64,000 bases of DNA from positions 46,994 through 110,993 of the forward strand of contig NZ_CACXTS010000001.1 of assembly GCF_902770715.1 (NCBI RefSeq), in the 5' to 3' direction. Below, piece after piece: positions 36,231-46,412 of this stretch (position 1 is the stretch's first letter; each line of letters opens with the position of its first letter). The notes below the pieces were generated by a model, which was not told the origin of the DNA, did no database searches, and was given only the letters and a program-made list of their open reading frames with translations. The translations under genes were made by a program, and so were the position numbers. Origin of the DNA: an uncultured Methanobrevibacter sp. (GTDB taxonomy: Archaea > Methanobacteriota > Methanobacteria > Methanobacteriales > Methanobacteriaceae).

Positions 36231-37349
36231 ATGTTTGATGAACTACCAATTTCTTCTAAAACAGAAAGGATTTTAACAAAATCCCTTGATGAATCAATCA
36301 CTGTTGAGGAAGCTAATCATTTAATGAATATTAGGGGAGCGGAATTTTTCCCTTTACTATCAACTGCAGACTATCTAAGACAGAAAATCGTTGGAGACAA
36401 CGTGACATTCATTAATAACTGTAATATCAACTTTACAAATATATGTACAGTCAGATGCGGATTCTGTGCATTCGGAAAGGATGCCGATGACCCTGAAGCC
36501 TACATCCTGAATGACGAACAGATTCTGGAGAAGGCCAAAGGGGCTGTTGAAAACGGCGCTCGGGAATTCACATTGATGGGCGGCGTTTTAAAGGATGCCG
36601 ACATTGAATATTATGAGCATCTGCTTACATTGCTGAAAGACAATCATCCTGATGTTGCAATACACGGTTTTTCACCGACAATGGTCAGGGATGCATGTAG
36701 GGTTTCAGGAATTGATATTGCGGAAGGTTTTGAAATACTTAAAAAAGCAGGTCTTGACACACTGCCGGGAACAGCTGCCGAAATTCTCACAGACAGGTCA
36801 AGGGAGATAATATGTCCCGAAAAGGTAAGTGTGGCAGAATGGATTGATATAGTCAAGACAGCCCAGGAAGTAGGAATTCCAGGTTCTGCAACAATAATGT
36901 ACGGGCATGTTGAAACTTTAGAGGAAAGGGTAGAGCACATCGACATTATAAGAAGGATACAAGAGGATACAGGTGGTTTTACGGAATTCATTCCAATGAC
37001 ATTCATGCATGAATACTCCCCAATCTTTTTGGAAGGCCAGTCCGATCTTGGAGCTACCGGAACACAGGACCTGAAGCTCTATGCCGTATCAAGACTGATG
37101 CTTAGGGATTTGATTCCAAACATTCAGGTTTCATGGGTAAAGATGGGATTCAGATTCGCACAGGTTTCCCTCATGGCAGGAACCAATGATTTAGGAGGAA
37201 CATTGGGAGGAGATGAATTGTCTGAAGCTTCAGGAGCACCGGACGGTGTTGAAGCATCAATCAGCACATTAAGCAAAATGGTCAAGGATTTGGGAAGAAA
37301 CCCAATTGAAAGAAATTCCACATACACTGAGTTCTATCCTATCGAATGA
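36231..37349 (+). CDS. cofH: FO synthase subunit 2 (CofH), coenzyme F420 biosynthesis
   Basis: A 372-residue radical SAM enzyme that, with CofG, builds the F420 precursor FO from tyrosine and a diaminouracil. The cluster motif is Cys72-Cys76-Cys79 in CTVRCGFC, preceded by the family-specific NCNINFTNI. Later blocks TLMGGVLKDADIEYYEHLL, GTAAEILTDRSR and EFIPMTFMHEYSP are typical for CofH rather than CofG. No cofG is in the window. The dTMP kinase-like gene follows 14 bp later, so co-transcription is possible. Confidence 0.93.
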   Translation: MFDELPISSKTERILTKSLDESITVEEANHLMNIRGAEFFPLLSTADYLRQKIVGDNVTFINNCNINFTNICTVRCGFCAFGKDADDPEAYILNDEQILEKAKGAVENGAREFTLMGGVLKDADIEYYEHLLTLLKDNHPDVAIHGFSPTMVRDACRVSGIDIAEGFEILKKAGLDTLPGTAAEILTDRSREIICPEKVSVAEWIDIVKTAQEVGIPGSATIMYGHVETLEERVEHIDIIRRIQEDTGGFTEFIPMTFMHEYSPIFLEGQSDLGATGTQDLKLYAVSRLMLRDLIPNIQVSWVKMGFRFAQVSLMAGTNDLGGTLGGDELSEASGAPDGVEASISTLSKMVKDLGRNPIERNSTYTEFYPIE

Positions 37350-37363
37350 TTTTTGGTGTTTGA

Positions 37364-37948
37364 ATGAAAAAATTTATTGTCATAGACGGTTTGGACGGGT
37401 CAGGTAAGGATACGCAAGTTAGAATGATTGCCGAAATGTATGAAAAGCAAGGCCGCAATGTCGTTATCAGGTCCCACCCATGCTCAGACAATAAGTTTGG
37501 CAGAAAATCAAAAGCAGCACTTTTGAAGACCGGAAAGATTAATCATCTGAAGGCAACCATCTATTTCGGGCTTGACGCCATCAGGTCTGTCGTCAAGTAT
37601 GCCCGCAATGACGATGTTGACGTACTGATTTTTTCAAGGTATATCCTGGCCGTAATGTATCTTCCGGACGGCATCAATACGATTGTCTATAAGATAGTAT
37701 CTTTCGTTCTTCCGACATCAGACTGCATGTTCTTTTTGGATGTCAGCCCTGAAGAGTCCCTGAGAAGAATAGGGTCTCGTAATGAAGACACTGAAATGTT
37801 TGAAAACATAGAATCCTTAAGGGAAAATCGCTTGAAATCACAGAAGTTCACATACAACTGGAACGTAATACCCGGCGATGATTCTCCCGAAGTCATTTCC
37901 GAAAAGATTAAAAAGATTTGCCTTGAAACGGACAAGCTTATCGGATGA
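37364..37948 (+). CDS. Thymidylate kinase-like P-loop kinase
   Basis: 194 residues with P-loop GLDGSGKDT (9-17), a DVLIFSRY (the DR-Y/RY motif) at about 88-95, and a LID-like region around LRRIGSRNEDTEMFE. Closest to thymidylate kinases but the sequence departs from the classical Tmk (no DRY, shorter LID), so it may phosphorylate a different nucleotide or be a paralogue of a second Tmk. Its 3' end meets the convergent 92-residue gene. Confidence 0.78.
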   Translation: MKKFIVIDGLDGSGKDTQVRMIAEMYEKQGRNVVIRSHPCSDNKFGRKSKAALLKTGKINHLKATIYFGLDAIRSVVKYARNDDVDVLIFSRYILAVMYLPDGINTIVYKIVSFVLPTSDCMFFLDVSPEESLRRIGSRNEDTEMFENIESLRENRLKSQKFTYNWNVIPGDDSPEVISEKIKKICLETDKLIG

Positions 37949-38206
37949 CTATAATACTTCTTTTATTCCGTCGTTGGTTATAATCATTAATGAATTGAGA
38001 TTCTTTAAAAATAGTGAAGCTATCGGATGGGTCTGTATGTCCTTGTGCATGAAGACAATCTCCTCATCGACAATGTCAATCCAGTTAACGTGATAGATGA
38101 CCACGCCATTGACTATCAGTCCCAAAAATGCAGGAACGAACCTGTCCTGGTTAATCTCTTCAAAATATTGGTTGTTTCTCAATACTCCCCTTAAAACATC
38201 ATCCAT
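37949..38206 (-). CDS. Small protein of unknown function downstream of priS
   Basis: 85 residues from ATG 38206 (MDDVLRGVLRNNQYFEEINQ), preceded by AAGGTG inside the end of priS; an upstream in-frame start at 38227 would overlap priS. The sequence has an Sm-like or DUF-like beta core (VPAFLGLIVNGVVIYHVNWIDIVDEEIVFMHKDI) and may be a small beta barrel. It is one base from the priS stop, so it is in the priS operon. Confidence 0.65.
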   Translation of the reverse strand: MDDVLRGVLRNNQYFEEINQDRFVPAFLGLIVNGVVIYHVNWIDIVDEEIVFMHKDIQTHPIASLFLKNLNSLMIITNDGIKEVL

Positions 38207-38207
38207 A

Positions 38208-39185
38208 TTAAACACCTTTTCTTTCATAAACGAATTTCGGAACCGCCTTGTCGAAAGGATCGAAGGTTTCCCTGTTTTTGACTTCCATGCATTTCATGCT
38301 TACCTTTGAATGCAGTGATGAAGGGAGTCTTAAAATCCTTTTCAAGTCTATTGTCACCTTCGCATCTATTGTTGCAAGATTGACGCGTGCCATGGCTTCA
38401 ACAAGATTCTTATAGCGTCTTGGACCGATGTCCCTTTTGAAATAGCCCCAGTTGTCATTTTCAAGATGGTGTCTTGAAGCCATAATGTCCTTCATCAGCT
38501 TTGGGTTGATTCCATCAATCTTTTCGTTCCCGACCAGGTGCTGGATGTTGAACTTGACCTTGTCGGTAAATATCCTTGAATATCCCACAGGAATTGTGAA
38601 GTGCTCGAAGTTAAAGCTTTGGTTAGAGATTTCTGAGTTAATGAATTGGGATTTTGGAACTTCAGCTCCTGCAACATATTTCAGAACCTCTGATCTGAGC
38701 TCGCTGCTTGCAAGCATCATTTCCTCATCAAGAATCCTTATGTGATATCCTCTTCCTGAATAGATTAGATGAATATTTTTCAAGCCCAAATCGGACTGTA
38801 AAGTATCAATTAAAGAATTAACGATTTCTAAAGCTTCTCCAAGGCAGACTTCGCACACTCCGTCGCATTGGCAGGACCTTATCGGAATGTCCTTTGCATC
38901 CACATCGAAAATGTATTCGGCCTTCAGCCAGTCTTCCCTTCTTCTGGGATTGTTATAGAATGCTACAGAGATATATGCCGCAAAAGGAGCCTTGTATCTT
39001 AGGAATTTCCTTAAAGATTCTGTTCCTTTAAAGACTTTATACCTATCGTTAGGGCCTCTGCCGTTATGGTCAAAACCGAACTCCCTTTTCTTTATGTCGG
39101 TAGCTATGAAGTCAGGCAAGTCTTTAGGGTCCCATTCCTCACGATAGTATTGTCTTCGCTCTTTAAGTGTAGCTTTAGAAAACAT
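38208..39185 (-). CDS. priS: DNA primase small (catalytic) subunit PriS
   Basis: 325 residues from ATG 39185 (MFSKATLKERRQYYREEWD); the longer open frame to 39257 adds 24 residues that do not look like the family. The catalytic metal site is FDVDAKD (Asp94 and Asp96), preceded by YISVAFYNNPRRR. A zinc knuckle CQCDGVCEVC (Cys105/107/111/114) follows. IHLIYSGRGYHIRI carries the SGRGxH catalytic block. With PriL it lays down primers in archaeal replication. The priL gene lies 1.6 kb away on the same strand, separated by accessory genes. Confidence 0.93.
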   Translation of the reverse strand: MFSKATLKERRQYYREEWDPKDLPDFIATDIKKREFGFDHNGRGPNDRYKVFKGTESLRKFLRYKAPFAAYISVAFYNNPRRREDWLKAEYIFDVDAKDIPIRSCQCDGVCEVCLGEALEIVNSLIDTLQSDLGLKNIHLIYSGRGYHIRILDEEMMLASSELRSEVLKYVAGAEVPKSQFINSEISNQSFNFEHFTIPVGYSRIFTDKVKFNIQHLVGNEKIDGINPKLMKDIMASRHHLENDNWGYFKRDIGPRRYKNLVEAMARVNLATIDAKVTIDLKRILRLPSSLHSKVSMKCMEVKNRETFDPFDKAVPKFVYERKGV

Positions 39186-39428
39186 GATTATAGGTTTATT
39201 TTTAAAGTATTTATTTTTAAGGTAATTGTGCATTTGCGCATGTATGTTTTTGCACAATTTAAAATCATGTTTTTACTTTATTTTTTGAAAAATTAGATTT
39301 ATATAGATTTATTTCTTTTAAATTGAAATATTTAGTTCATATTTTAAAATTGCTTTAATATTATCTATTAAATTTATTAACCATTAGATACTAAACTATA
39401 TTTAAATCAAATAATGAGGTGATTTTTT

Positions 39429-39569
39429 ATGGCAAAGCCAATAGGTGAAACACCCACTTTATATGAAAAGGATGCTGTTGTTGTTTTAAAAAGGATGAAA
39501 GAACCTCCTACTGAAAAACAGAAAGAGTTAGCTCAGAAAATAAAAAACCAAAGGAAAGTTCCTTTTTAG
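39429..39569 (+). CDS. 46-residue small protein, possible antitoxin
   Basis: ATG 39429 to TAG 39569, with AATGAGGTGATT upstream as a good ribosome binding site. The protein MAKPIGETPTLYEKDAVVVL continues to a charged tail KIKNQRKVPF. The pattern TPxL-x-KDA...KRM...P-x-E is what I associate with short proteins that accompany GNAT acetyltransferases in archaea. It ends 5 bp from the 3' end of a convergent GNAT gene. Most such pairs are codirectional, so this arrangement is odd. Confidence 0.6.
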   Translation: MAKPIGETPTLYEKDAVVVLKRMKEPPTEKQKELAQKIKNQRKVPF

Positions 39570-39574
39570 ATGTA

Positions 39575-40156
39575 TCAGTTTATTGCTTTTAAATCAAGGT
39601 ATAGAAAAAATGTTCTTTCAGGGTCTTTTTTGGTGATGAAATCTATATTTTTAAGAATTTTATCATCTTTTTTTAAGTTAATAAAACCCATTTTATCTAC
39701 ATAAAAATAATATGCTTTTGCATAACCTTCAACAATTATAAAACGTATTCCCACATCTCTTTTGGATAAATCATTAATATTGTCTATTATATTTCGTAAT
39801 ATAAATGAGCCTAAACCTTTATTTGAATATTTGCTATCTATTGCATATCTTCCGATTTTCACTGATGCAATGTTGTTTTTTTCGGATATGTTTAGCTCAT
39901 TTTTAATTAGTTCCTTAATATTTTCATCTCTAACAACTTTTAATTTTAATGAATCAGTAAGTAAAGTAACAAATCCAATTATTTCATTATCACAAATCAT
40001 TAATTTTGTAATATTTAATTTTTCTTTTTGTTGATTTAATGCATCTTTTCTTAAAAATTCATTTAAATCTTTAGAATCACATTTAAATTTACTTAAGTCA
40101 TGTTTTTCAGTTAATGTTTCAAATTTATAATTATTTTTAATGTATTCTATATCCAT
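39575..40156 (-). CDS. GNAT family N-acetyltransferase, TacT-like
   Basis: 193 residues. The start LTEKHDLSKFKCDSKDLNEFLRKDA and the acetyl-CoA loop KYSNKGLGSFILRNIID, then IIVEGYAKAYYFYVDKMGF, fit the GNAT branch that includes TacT-type tRNA-acetylating toxins. Codons are very AT-rich compared with the flanking priS/priL genes, and the gene separates them, which points to acquisition. A convergent 46-residue ORF is the possible antidote. The true substrate is not known. Confidence 0.75.
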   Translation of the reverse strand: MDIEYIKNNYKFETLTEKHDLSKFKCDSKDLNEFLRKDALNQQKEKLNITKLMICDNEIIGFVTLLTDSLKLKVVRDENIKELIKNELNISEKNNIASVKIGRYAIDSKYSNKGLGSFILRNIIDNINDLSKRDVGIRFIIVEGYAKAYYFYVDKMGFINLKKDDKILKNIDFITKKDPERTFFLYLDLKAIN

Positions 40157-40324
40157 TTTATCATCTTTTTAGTATTCATTTCCTTTTATTTTTATTTATA
40201 CTAAAGATTATTTATTATTTTTGATTTTTAACAATTAAAAATTGTTATATTATTAAAAAATTGATTTATAGTTGTTATTTTATATTCAATAAGCTTATTA
40301 CTTAATATTGAAAAATATAAATTT

Positions 40325-40840
40325 ATGGAAGAAATAGTTGAAGTTATTGGGGTCGAACACTTAAAGGTAATCCTGTCCGGATTAACACCTGAAGACATTG
40401 TAAAGCCGGCCTATGAAAACTGGATGGCGGGCATCAGAACAGGCCATACTATTCTGAACCTGGAAACGGGCAGGGTGTCAGGTCTTGGAATAGAATTCAA
40501 CCAGCTGCCATTGGCCGATGACATCTACATTGAACTTTTTACAATAGAATCCCACGAGGATCCGATAGATGAAGAGGAATTCTTTTCTGAAAAGGAATAT
40601 GAGGAGTTTCTGGAGTTCAGCAGCAGCGACCCCTGCGAATATATCCCGGACATAATAACAGAATTCTGTGAAATTAATGGAATTGATGAGGATAAAAGAA
40701 AAATTGGTCTTTTGGCATATAACTTTGAAAAGAAAGAGCAGGCCAATTATAACATGTGGGAAACAGCTATTTTAAACAAGTATTATGATGCAATATATGA
40801 GGACCACAATCCTTTCATGTTTTCGCAAAACAGCTATTGA
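40325..40840 (+). CDS. Acidic protein of unknown function
   Basis: 171 residues, strongly acidic (EESHEDPIDEEEFFSEKEYEEFLEF region). The first half MEEIVEVIGVEHLKVILSGL has a regular alpha/beta look and the end is DHNPFMFSQNSY. No family recognised. It has almost no leader: the ATG follows a TTGAAAAATATAAATTT box. The last 7 bp overlap the 3' end of priL on the other strand. Confidence 0.6.
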   Translation: MEEIVEVIGVEHLKVILSGLTPEDIVKPAYENWMAGIRTGHTILNLETGRVSGLGIEFNQLPLADDIYIELFTIESHEDPIDEEEFFSEKEYEEFLEFSSSDPCEYIPDIITEFCEINGIDEDKRKIGLLAYNFEKKEQANYNMWETAILNKYYDAIYEDHNPFMFSQNSY

Positions 40841-42168
40841 TTGCTGTCCTGGGCGTTGTCCAGCTGATATTTCTTGCGTCCGTAGCAGGACAATGGATTG
40901 TTGATTCCTTTGCATGACTTGTCGGGATGGCACAGGTTAGGCAGGTGTATCTTTATTTTTTCGCAGCTCATAGGTGTGTACCATTTGGTTTCGCCTTCAT
41001 GGTTTATGTCAACCCTTTCGTGCATTCCGAAGCCCAGCTTTGATATGATGTTGATTTTTTCCTGCGGCTGGTCTTCAAACAGAGGCGGTGTACAGTTGTC
41101 TGCGGCGTCAAAAATCAGCGGCAGAATCTCATTTTCGGTAATTGACAAATCAGGGTCCATATCAGATACCTTGATTGTCTCGTCTGATGCAAATATTCTC
41201 GGATAGAGCCTTGCATATGATGCGAATGATGTCAAAAGAAGCACGATTGCATCGTTACGTCCGCCTGAGGACACGCCTTCAACTGTTGCCTTTATGCATG
41301 GCGGGAAAGCATCTGGATTTAGTTTCCCGGCCTGAACTGAACCGTAGATTCCTCCGCTTCCGGCATAGTACTGGTTGTATTTGCTTATCTCTTCAGGTAT
41401 GAAATCCTTAAGCTCTTCACCAATCCTGATTATTGCCGGATGGATTTCAATTCTTTGGGACATTTCCTTGATTCTTTGGATGTACTCTTCGGTCTTCTGC
41501 ATGATGAGTCTGGAGAGAATCTGTTCTTTGACGCTGTCTCCAATCAGTATGTTGTACATCCTGTCGGGGTTTCTGTCGTGGAATTCTCCACTGAATCTTT
41601 CCAGAAAGTCGTCCTGCTGAAGGATGATGTCTCCGTCATCGATTAGCAGTTCTGTCAGCTTCAGCTTTTTGGTTGCTACAACTTCCCTGAGGGATTTCCA
41701 TTTTATTGAGCCGTCTGTCTTTACCTCATCAAGCACTTCATCGATTATGTCTGCCCTTGCCATTGGAGGTATCTTTGCAAGCCTTTCCAGAATAAGCGCT
41801 CCCTGTGATTCGATGAAAAGCCTTGTTTCGCGTGATCCTAGGTTGAACTGGATTGCAATCGCCTGGCATAGGATGTGGAATGTCACGACGTCCTGCTGGA
41901 AGAGGTCGCTGTTTGTCATGTATTCGAATTCTGATTGCCTGAAATTGGTGTTGTTCTTTTTCTCTATTGCCCATTGAATGCGCTTGATGGCCAGATCGTG
42001 GTAGGATTTCGGAATCAGGGAGTCATCTGAAATCTTCTGGTTTGTGGTGTGGGTGCAGATGTCTATCAGGTATTCGTCTTCATCAAATATCTGATTCAAA
42101 TCCCCGTATTTTCTGATTATTCCTCTTCCTTCGTCGGATAATGGGTTTATATAAGAAACTTCAGACAT
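40834..42168 (-). CDS. priL: DNA primase large subunit PriL (Fe-S)
   Basis: 444 residues. It regulates and extends primers made by PriS. The C-terminal Fe-S domain has cysteines in CTPPLF, MSCEKI, NLCHPDKSCKG and LSCYGRKKY, and PPCIKATVEGVSSGGRNDAIVLLLTSF is the conserved PriL block before it. The start MSEVSYINPLSDEGRGII precedes a helical N-terminal domain. It diverges from metG across 158 bp. Confidence 0.9.
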   Translation of the reverse strand: MSEVSYINPLSDEGRGIIRKYGDLNQIFDEDEYLIDICTHTTNQKISDDSLIPKSYHDLAIKRIQWAIEKKNNTNFRQSEFEYMTNSDLFQQDVVTFHILCQAIAIQFNLGSRETRLFIESQGALILERLAKIPPMARADIIDEVLDEVKTDGSIKWKSLREVVATKKLKLTELLIDDGDIILQQDDFLERFSGEFHDRNPDRMYNILIGDSVKEQILSRLIMQKTEEYIQRIKEMSQRIEIHPAIIRIGEELKDFIPEEISKYNQYYAGSGGIYGSVQAGKLNPDAFPPCIKATVEGVSSGGRNDAIVLLLTSFASYARLYPRIFASDETIKVSDMDPDLSITENEILPLIFDAADNCTPPLFEDQPQEKINIISKLGFGMHERVDINHEGETKWYTPMSCEKIKIHLPNLCHPDKSCKGINNPLSCYGRKKYQLDNAQDSNQ

Positions 42169-42326
42169 GATTTTTACTTTTTATTTCATATTTTAAATAG
42201 ATTGCTCATTTTCAAAAACAATTTTTATTTCAGTTCATGGGATTATAACACCGTTAAAAATAATACTTTATTATATATTAATGATATAATTATATAATGT
42301 TTAAAATGATAAAGGGGATTAGATAA

Positions 42327-44318
42327 ATGTCAAAGATTTTTATTTCATGTGCACTTCCTTATGCAAATGGACCGTGTCATTTGGGACATATCCGCTCAAC
42401 ATACTTGCCGGCGGACATCTACGCAAGATACAACAGAATGGTCGGCAACGACGTGCTGCTCGTTTGTGCAACTGATGAGCACGGAACTCCAATTGCAGTA
42501 AAGGCAGATAAGGAAAACAAAAAACCTATAGAAATTTCAAAAAGATACCATGACCTGATTGTAAAAGATGTAGAGTCAATGAACATATCACTGGACAACT
42601 TTACAAGAACCACTGATGAAAAGCATTATGAAATTGCTAAAAACTTCTTCAAGGACCTGTATGACAACGGATACATATACAGGGAAGATATCCAGCAGCT
42701 GTACTGTCCGAACTGTAACAAGTTCCTTCCGGACAGATATGTGGAAGGATTATGTCCTGTCTGCGGATCAGAGGCAAGGGGAGACCACTGCGAAAAGTGC
42801 GGAAGGGCATTGGACCCTACAGAGCTCGACGAGCCACACTGCATTACCTGCGGAACAACTCCAATCATCAAGGACACCTTCCAGTATGCATTCAAATTAT
42901 CCGAACTTGAAGATGACCTGAAGGAATATATCAACAATAATGAAAACCTTCCTGCAAACGTTAAGAACTACGCGTCAAACTGGCTTGATGACGGATTGAA
43001 CGACTGGATTTTGACAAGAGATATGGATTGGGGTATTCCAGTACCGCTTGAAGAGGCCAAAGGCAAAGTATTGTACGTCTGGATTGAAGCATTCCTCGGT
43101 TACATCTCATCAGCATCACAATGGTCAGAGCAATCTGGCAGGAAATGGGAAGAGTACTGGAACGACTTTGTGGTTCATTTCATAGGAAAGGACATCATCT
43201 ACCACCATTCAATATTCTGGCCGGGTCTTCTGAAGGCATACGGATGCAAATTGCCCGACATGATTTATGCCGGAGAATTCCTGTCTCTTGAAGGAGAAAA
43301 AATGTCTACAAGTAAAAATTGGGTAATTTGGATTGCCGATTTTGTTAAAGACTATGAACCGGACCTTTTAAGATATTATTTGACAATCAACGCTCCTTTA
43401 AATAAAGATTCCGACTTTTCATGGGATGATTTCCAAAGAAGAAACAATGATGAACTTGCCGACGTAATCGGAAACTTCCTTCACAGGACATTCACATTCA
43501 CACGCAAGAACTTTGACAACAAGATTCCCGAATATACAAATCCTACCGATGAAGATGAGGAATTCAGAAAGGCCATTGAGGAATTGCCTGCAAAAGCCGG
43601 AGAATACATCTCCAATTTTGAATTCAGGGAAGGCCTGCTTGAAATATTCAAGGTAGCAAAAAAAGGAAACAAGTATTTCAATGACTCCGAACCATGGAAA
43701 GCGGTCAAGGAAGACATGCAGAAAGCGGCAAACTGCCTTTATCTTTCAAACCAGCTGGCCAAAACATTGGCTTACACATTAAAGCCATACCTGCCAACCA
43801 AAGCGGATGAAATAGCCAGCATAATGAATATCGATGATTTGTCCCAATGGAAAGATGCAAGCGTATTCCTTCCAAGCGGATATGAGATAAACAAGGCAAA
43901 ACCGTTATTCAAAAAGATTGATGATGACGTGATTGAAGCTGAAAAAGCGAAATTGCAAGAAAACCTAAAAGAAAGTAATGAGGACGATAATATGAGTGAT
44001 TTAATTAGCATTGATGACTTTGATGAAGTAGTAATAAAGATTGGTCAAGTTTTAGAAGCGGAAAAAATTGAAAAATCCGACAAATTATTAAAACTGCAGG
44101 TCGACATCGGCGAAGAAAAGCCAAGGCAAATCGTTGCAGGACTTGCAAAATTCTATTCTCCTGATGAACTTGTAGACAGAAAAGTATGCGTTGTTGCAAA
44201 CCTCCAGCCAGCAAAACTCTTCGGAACTTTATCCGAAGGAATGATTTTAGCTACCGGAGAATCAGGCGCATTGCTCTCACCGGATGAAAACGGAAAAGTC
44301 GGCGAAAGAATTCAATAG
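42327..44318 (+). CDS. metG: Methionyl-tRNA synthetase with C-terminal tRNA-binding domain
   Basis: 663 residues. Class I signatures HLGH (18-21) and KMSTS (about 324-328). A zinc-binding insertion holds four CxxC knuckles (CPNCNKF, CPVCGS, CEKCGR, CITCGT). The C-terminal 110 residues ([40 protein letters not shown]) are a Trbp111-type oligonucleotide-binding fold that tightens tRNA binding. GGGGAT precedes the ATG. DUF530 follows 11 bp later. Confidence 0.95.
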   Translation: MSKIFISCALPYANGPCHLGHIRSTYLPADIYARYNRMVGNDVLLVCATDEHGTPIAVKADKENKKPIEISKRYHDLIVKDVESMNISLDNFTRTTDEKHYEIAKNFFKDLYDNGYIYREDIQQLYCPNCNKFLPDRYVEGLCPVCGSEARGDHCEKCGRALDPTELDEPHCITCGTTPIIKDTFQYAFKLSELEDDLKEYINNNENLPANVKNYASNWLDDGLNDWILTRDMDWGIPVPLEEAKGKVLYVWIEAFLGYISSASQWSEQSGRKWEEYWNDFVVHFIGKDIIYHHSIFWPGLLKAYGCKLPDMIYAGEFLSLEGEKMSTSKNWVIWIADFVKDYEPDLLRYYLTINAPLNKDSDFSWDDFQRRNNDELADVIGNFLHRTFTFTRKNFDNKIPEYTNPTDEDEEFRKAIEELPAKAGEYISNFEFREGLLEIFKVAKKGNKYFNDSEPWKAVKEDMQKAANCLYLSNQLAKTLAYTLKPYLPTKADEIASIMNIDDLSQWKDASVFLPSGYEINKAKPLFKKIDDDVIEAEKAKLQENLKESNEDDNMSDLISIDDFDEVVIKIGQVLEAEKIEKSDKLLKLQVDIGEEKPRQIVAGLAKFYSPDELVDRKVCVVANLQPAKLFGTLSEGMILATGESGALLSPDENGKVGERIQ

Positions 44319-44329
44319 ATTAGATTAAA

Positions 44330-45907
44330 ATGACAGAGTCTGTCCTGGTAAACAAAGCAGAAAAATACCTTAATGAAATATCAAACGATTCAATTAGCTT
44401 GGATGATATTGAAGATTTTGATAATTTCAAAAACCTTTACTTTAAACTAGATGACAGACTAAACTTTTTGCAAGGCTTGAAAGAGGATATGGATGCGCAA
44501 GGATACACCACTCCCTTCATGGCCTTGAATAAATACGGAACAAAGGCTGTGGCTGATGTTGCAGTGGATGAAATCAAGGATAACAGCCACCATAACCAGA
44601 TTTACAGAGCCAATGCCAATGCCAAGAAATTCATTCTCGACAGGGTCAACTCAGCTATTGATTCTCATAGGATTGCAATAGGCAATCTTGAGCAGTTTGG
44701 GTATGTGAAATGCAGTTCATGCTACAAGAAATACTCAATGAGCGAATATAAGCAGATGGAAGGCAAGTGCACCTGCGGCAATCAGGGCTTTGCATTCAAA
44801 ATCAGAAGGGAAGCAACACACAGGATAGGAATAATCCCCTACCTGCCATTGTCCGGAAATTACATGGTGCTTCGAAATCAATTCGGCGATTATGGCCGAA
44901 AATCCCTTAAGCAAGTTTTAAACCTGCTCAAACAGGAACGTCAAGGTGTTGTAAAAACAATATCTCTCCGCATCCGCTTCAAAGATAAGAACAATAGGCT
45001 GATTAGAAGAAATATTACTCTGGATTCTGAATATGAGGATAAATATGAAGAGGAAGCCAGAAACAGGTTTGGAAAGCATGTCCGGATTGAAAAGGTCACA
45101 TTCAACAGAACAAAGCCTGCAATAATTGACGACTACAATGCAAGAACTGCACTGGCAATCGGATATGTTAAATATGCTGAGGAGATCATAGCGGAAATTC
45201 GTGATGACATTCTTAAAAGGAACCTGACAGACTTCAAAAGGATCAACAAATATGATGAGACCATCGCCGAATATGAAAACCAGATTCCAGATTTTATAGA
45301 TGAATATGATGCCGAGGCCATCGAATCCTGGAGAAAATCACAGATTGAGGAAAGGTTCAGGAATCTGGGCTATTATGACAGATACGGCAAGATGAATAGG
45401 TCTCTGAGAAAGGATTTGAAAAAGAGGGACAACATATACAAGAACATATTCAAAAACATAGCCTCTGCCCTCATAATGTGGGACATTTTCCGATATTACA
45501 TGACAACATCAAACAACTCCAGAAAAATTGATATAGGGCCATTTCCGTATATAAGAGTCGAATTGGACAGGGAACAGAGAAAGGCATTCCAGACAACCTA
45601 TTTCAAGGTAATAGAAACATTAAACAATTTCACTGACCTCAAGATAATCCCTGTAGAGGAAATGGACCTGCTGCTGTATGAGAAGTTCAAGTTCGAAAAA
45701 CAGGCAAGGAATTCACACATTCAGTTCAATCATGTCGCATTGGGAGCTGCATTGATACATGAAAATTCCGACATCCCGCTTGAAAGCATCTGCTACGCAT
45801 TAAACATCAACAAATCAAGAGTCAACGAGGAAATAGAAAACATTGAAAGCATCAAGAATCCAAGCGATAAATCCAAGAGATTTTTGGACCTAATCCAGAA
45901 AAAGTGA
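44330..45907 (+). CDS. DUF530 family protein
   Basis: 525 residues. A zinc-ribbon-like CSSCYKKYSMSEYKQMEGKCTCG (about 130-153) sits in the first third, followed by RREATHRIGIIPYLPLSGNYMVLRNQFGDYGRKS, which I associate with DUF530 of Methanobacteriales and Methanococcales. The C-terminus contains a cyclin/TFIIB-like helical block (FNHVALGAALIHENSDIPLESICYALNINKSRVNEE), which hints at nucleic-acid or transcription work. Role unknown. It is part of the metG transcript and the HTH gene follows 4 bp later. Confidence 0.8.
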   Translation: MTESVLVNKAEKYLNEISNDSISLDDIEDFDNFKNLYFKLDDRLNFLQGLKEDMDAQGYTTPFMALNKYGTKAVADVAVDEIKDNSHHNQIYRANANAKKFILDRVNSAIDSHRIAIGNLEQFGYVKCSSCYKKYSMSEYKQMEGKCTCGNQGFAFKIRREATHRIGIIPYLPLSGNYMVLRNQFGDYGRKSLKQVLNLLKQERQGVVKTISLRIRFKDKNNRLIRRNITLDSEYEDKYEEEARNRFGKHVRIEKVTFNRTKPAIIDDYNARTALAIGYVKYAEEIIAEIRDDILKRNLTDFKRINKYDETIAEYENQIPDFIDEYDAEAIESWRKSQIEERFRNLGYYDRYGKMNRSLRKDLKKRDNIYKNIFKNIASALIMWDIFRYYMTTSNNSRKIDIGPFPYIRVELDREQRKAFQTTYFKVIETLNNFTDLKIIPVEEMDLLLYEKFKFEKQARNSHIQFNHVALGAALIHENSDIPLESICYALNINKSRVNEEIENIESIKNPSDKSKRFLDLIQKK

Positions 45908-45911
45908 TTAT

Positions 45912-46376
45912 ATGGATGGCAATAAGAAAACGATTCATATAACAAAGGCGCTGACATCCTCAATGATTGTGGGGCTTATAAATGAATATCCCAATCTGAA
46001 GGTGATAACCTGTGCTCCAAGCGTTTATGAAAGAACTTCAGATACATATATTGATGCGCTTAATGAATTAGGCATAGAGGTCAGGAAAAAATACAATTGG
46101 GGAGCAAAAAGCCAGACCCAGGGCGCCGAATGGAAAGTGTTGAAACTGTCCAATAAGGGACTGAAGCCCAAACAGATTGCAGATAAACTGGACATTTCGC
46201 TTAATAGGGTCTATTATCTGCTGCGCAAAAGCAAGGCCAGCTTCGACAACACAAAAAGGAAACATAATCACTCAAGCGTCAGGCGCCTCAAAGAGGAAGG
46301 CCTGTCCGCAAAGGAGATATCCCAGAAATTGGATATTCCCCTTAGAAGTGTCTATTATATTTTAAACAAAAAATAA
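45912..46376 (+). CDS. DUF1699-like protein with two helix-turn-helix motifs
   Basis: 154 residues. The first 70 (SSMIVGLINEYPNLKVITCAPSVYERT...YNWGAKSQ) look like DUF1699. Two helix-turn-helix units follow: LSNKGLKPKQIADKLDISLNRVYYLL and LKEEGLSAKEISQKLDIPLRSVYYIL, near-duplicates of each other. It probably binds DNA as a regulator. It lies 4 bp after DUF530 and just before the GT4 transferase gene. The double HTH suggests binding to a direct repeat. Confidence 0.68.
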   Translation: MDGNKKTIHITKALTSSMIVGLINEYPNLKVITCAPSVYERTSDTYIDALNELGIEVRKKYNWGAKSQTQGAEWKVLKLSNKGLKPKQIADKLDISLNRVYYLLRKSKASFDNTKRKHNHSSVRRLKEEGLSAKEISQKLDIPLRSVYYILNKK

Positions 46377-46412
46377 TTACTTTTTTTAATAAGGAATGTC
46401 ATATATTTAATC

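Noticed and set aside
39186..39257. N-terminal extension of PriS
   Set aside because: The extra 24 residues are Asn/Lys-rich, have no ribosome binding site and are not part of the family fold as I know it.
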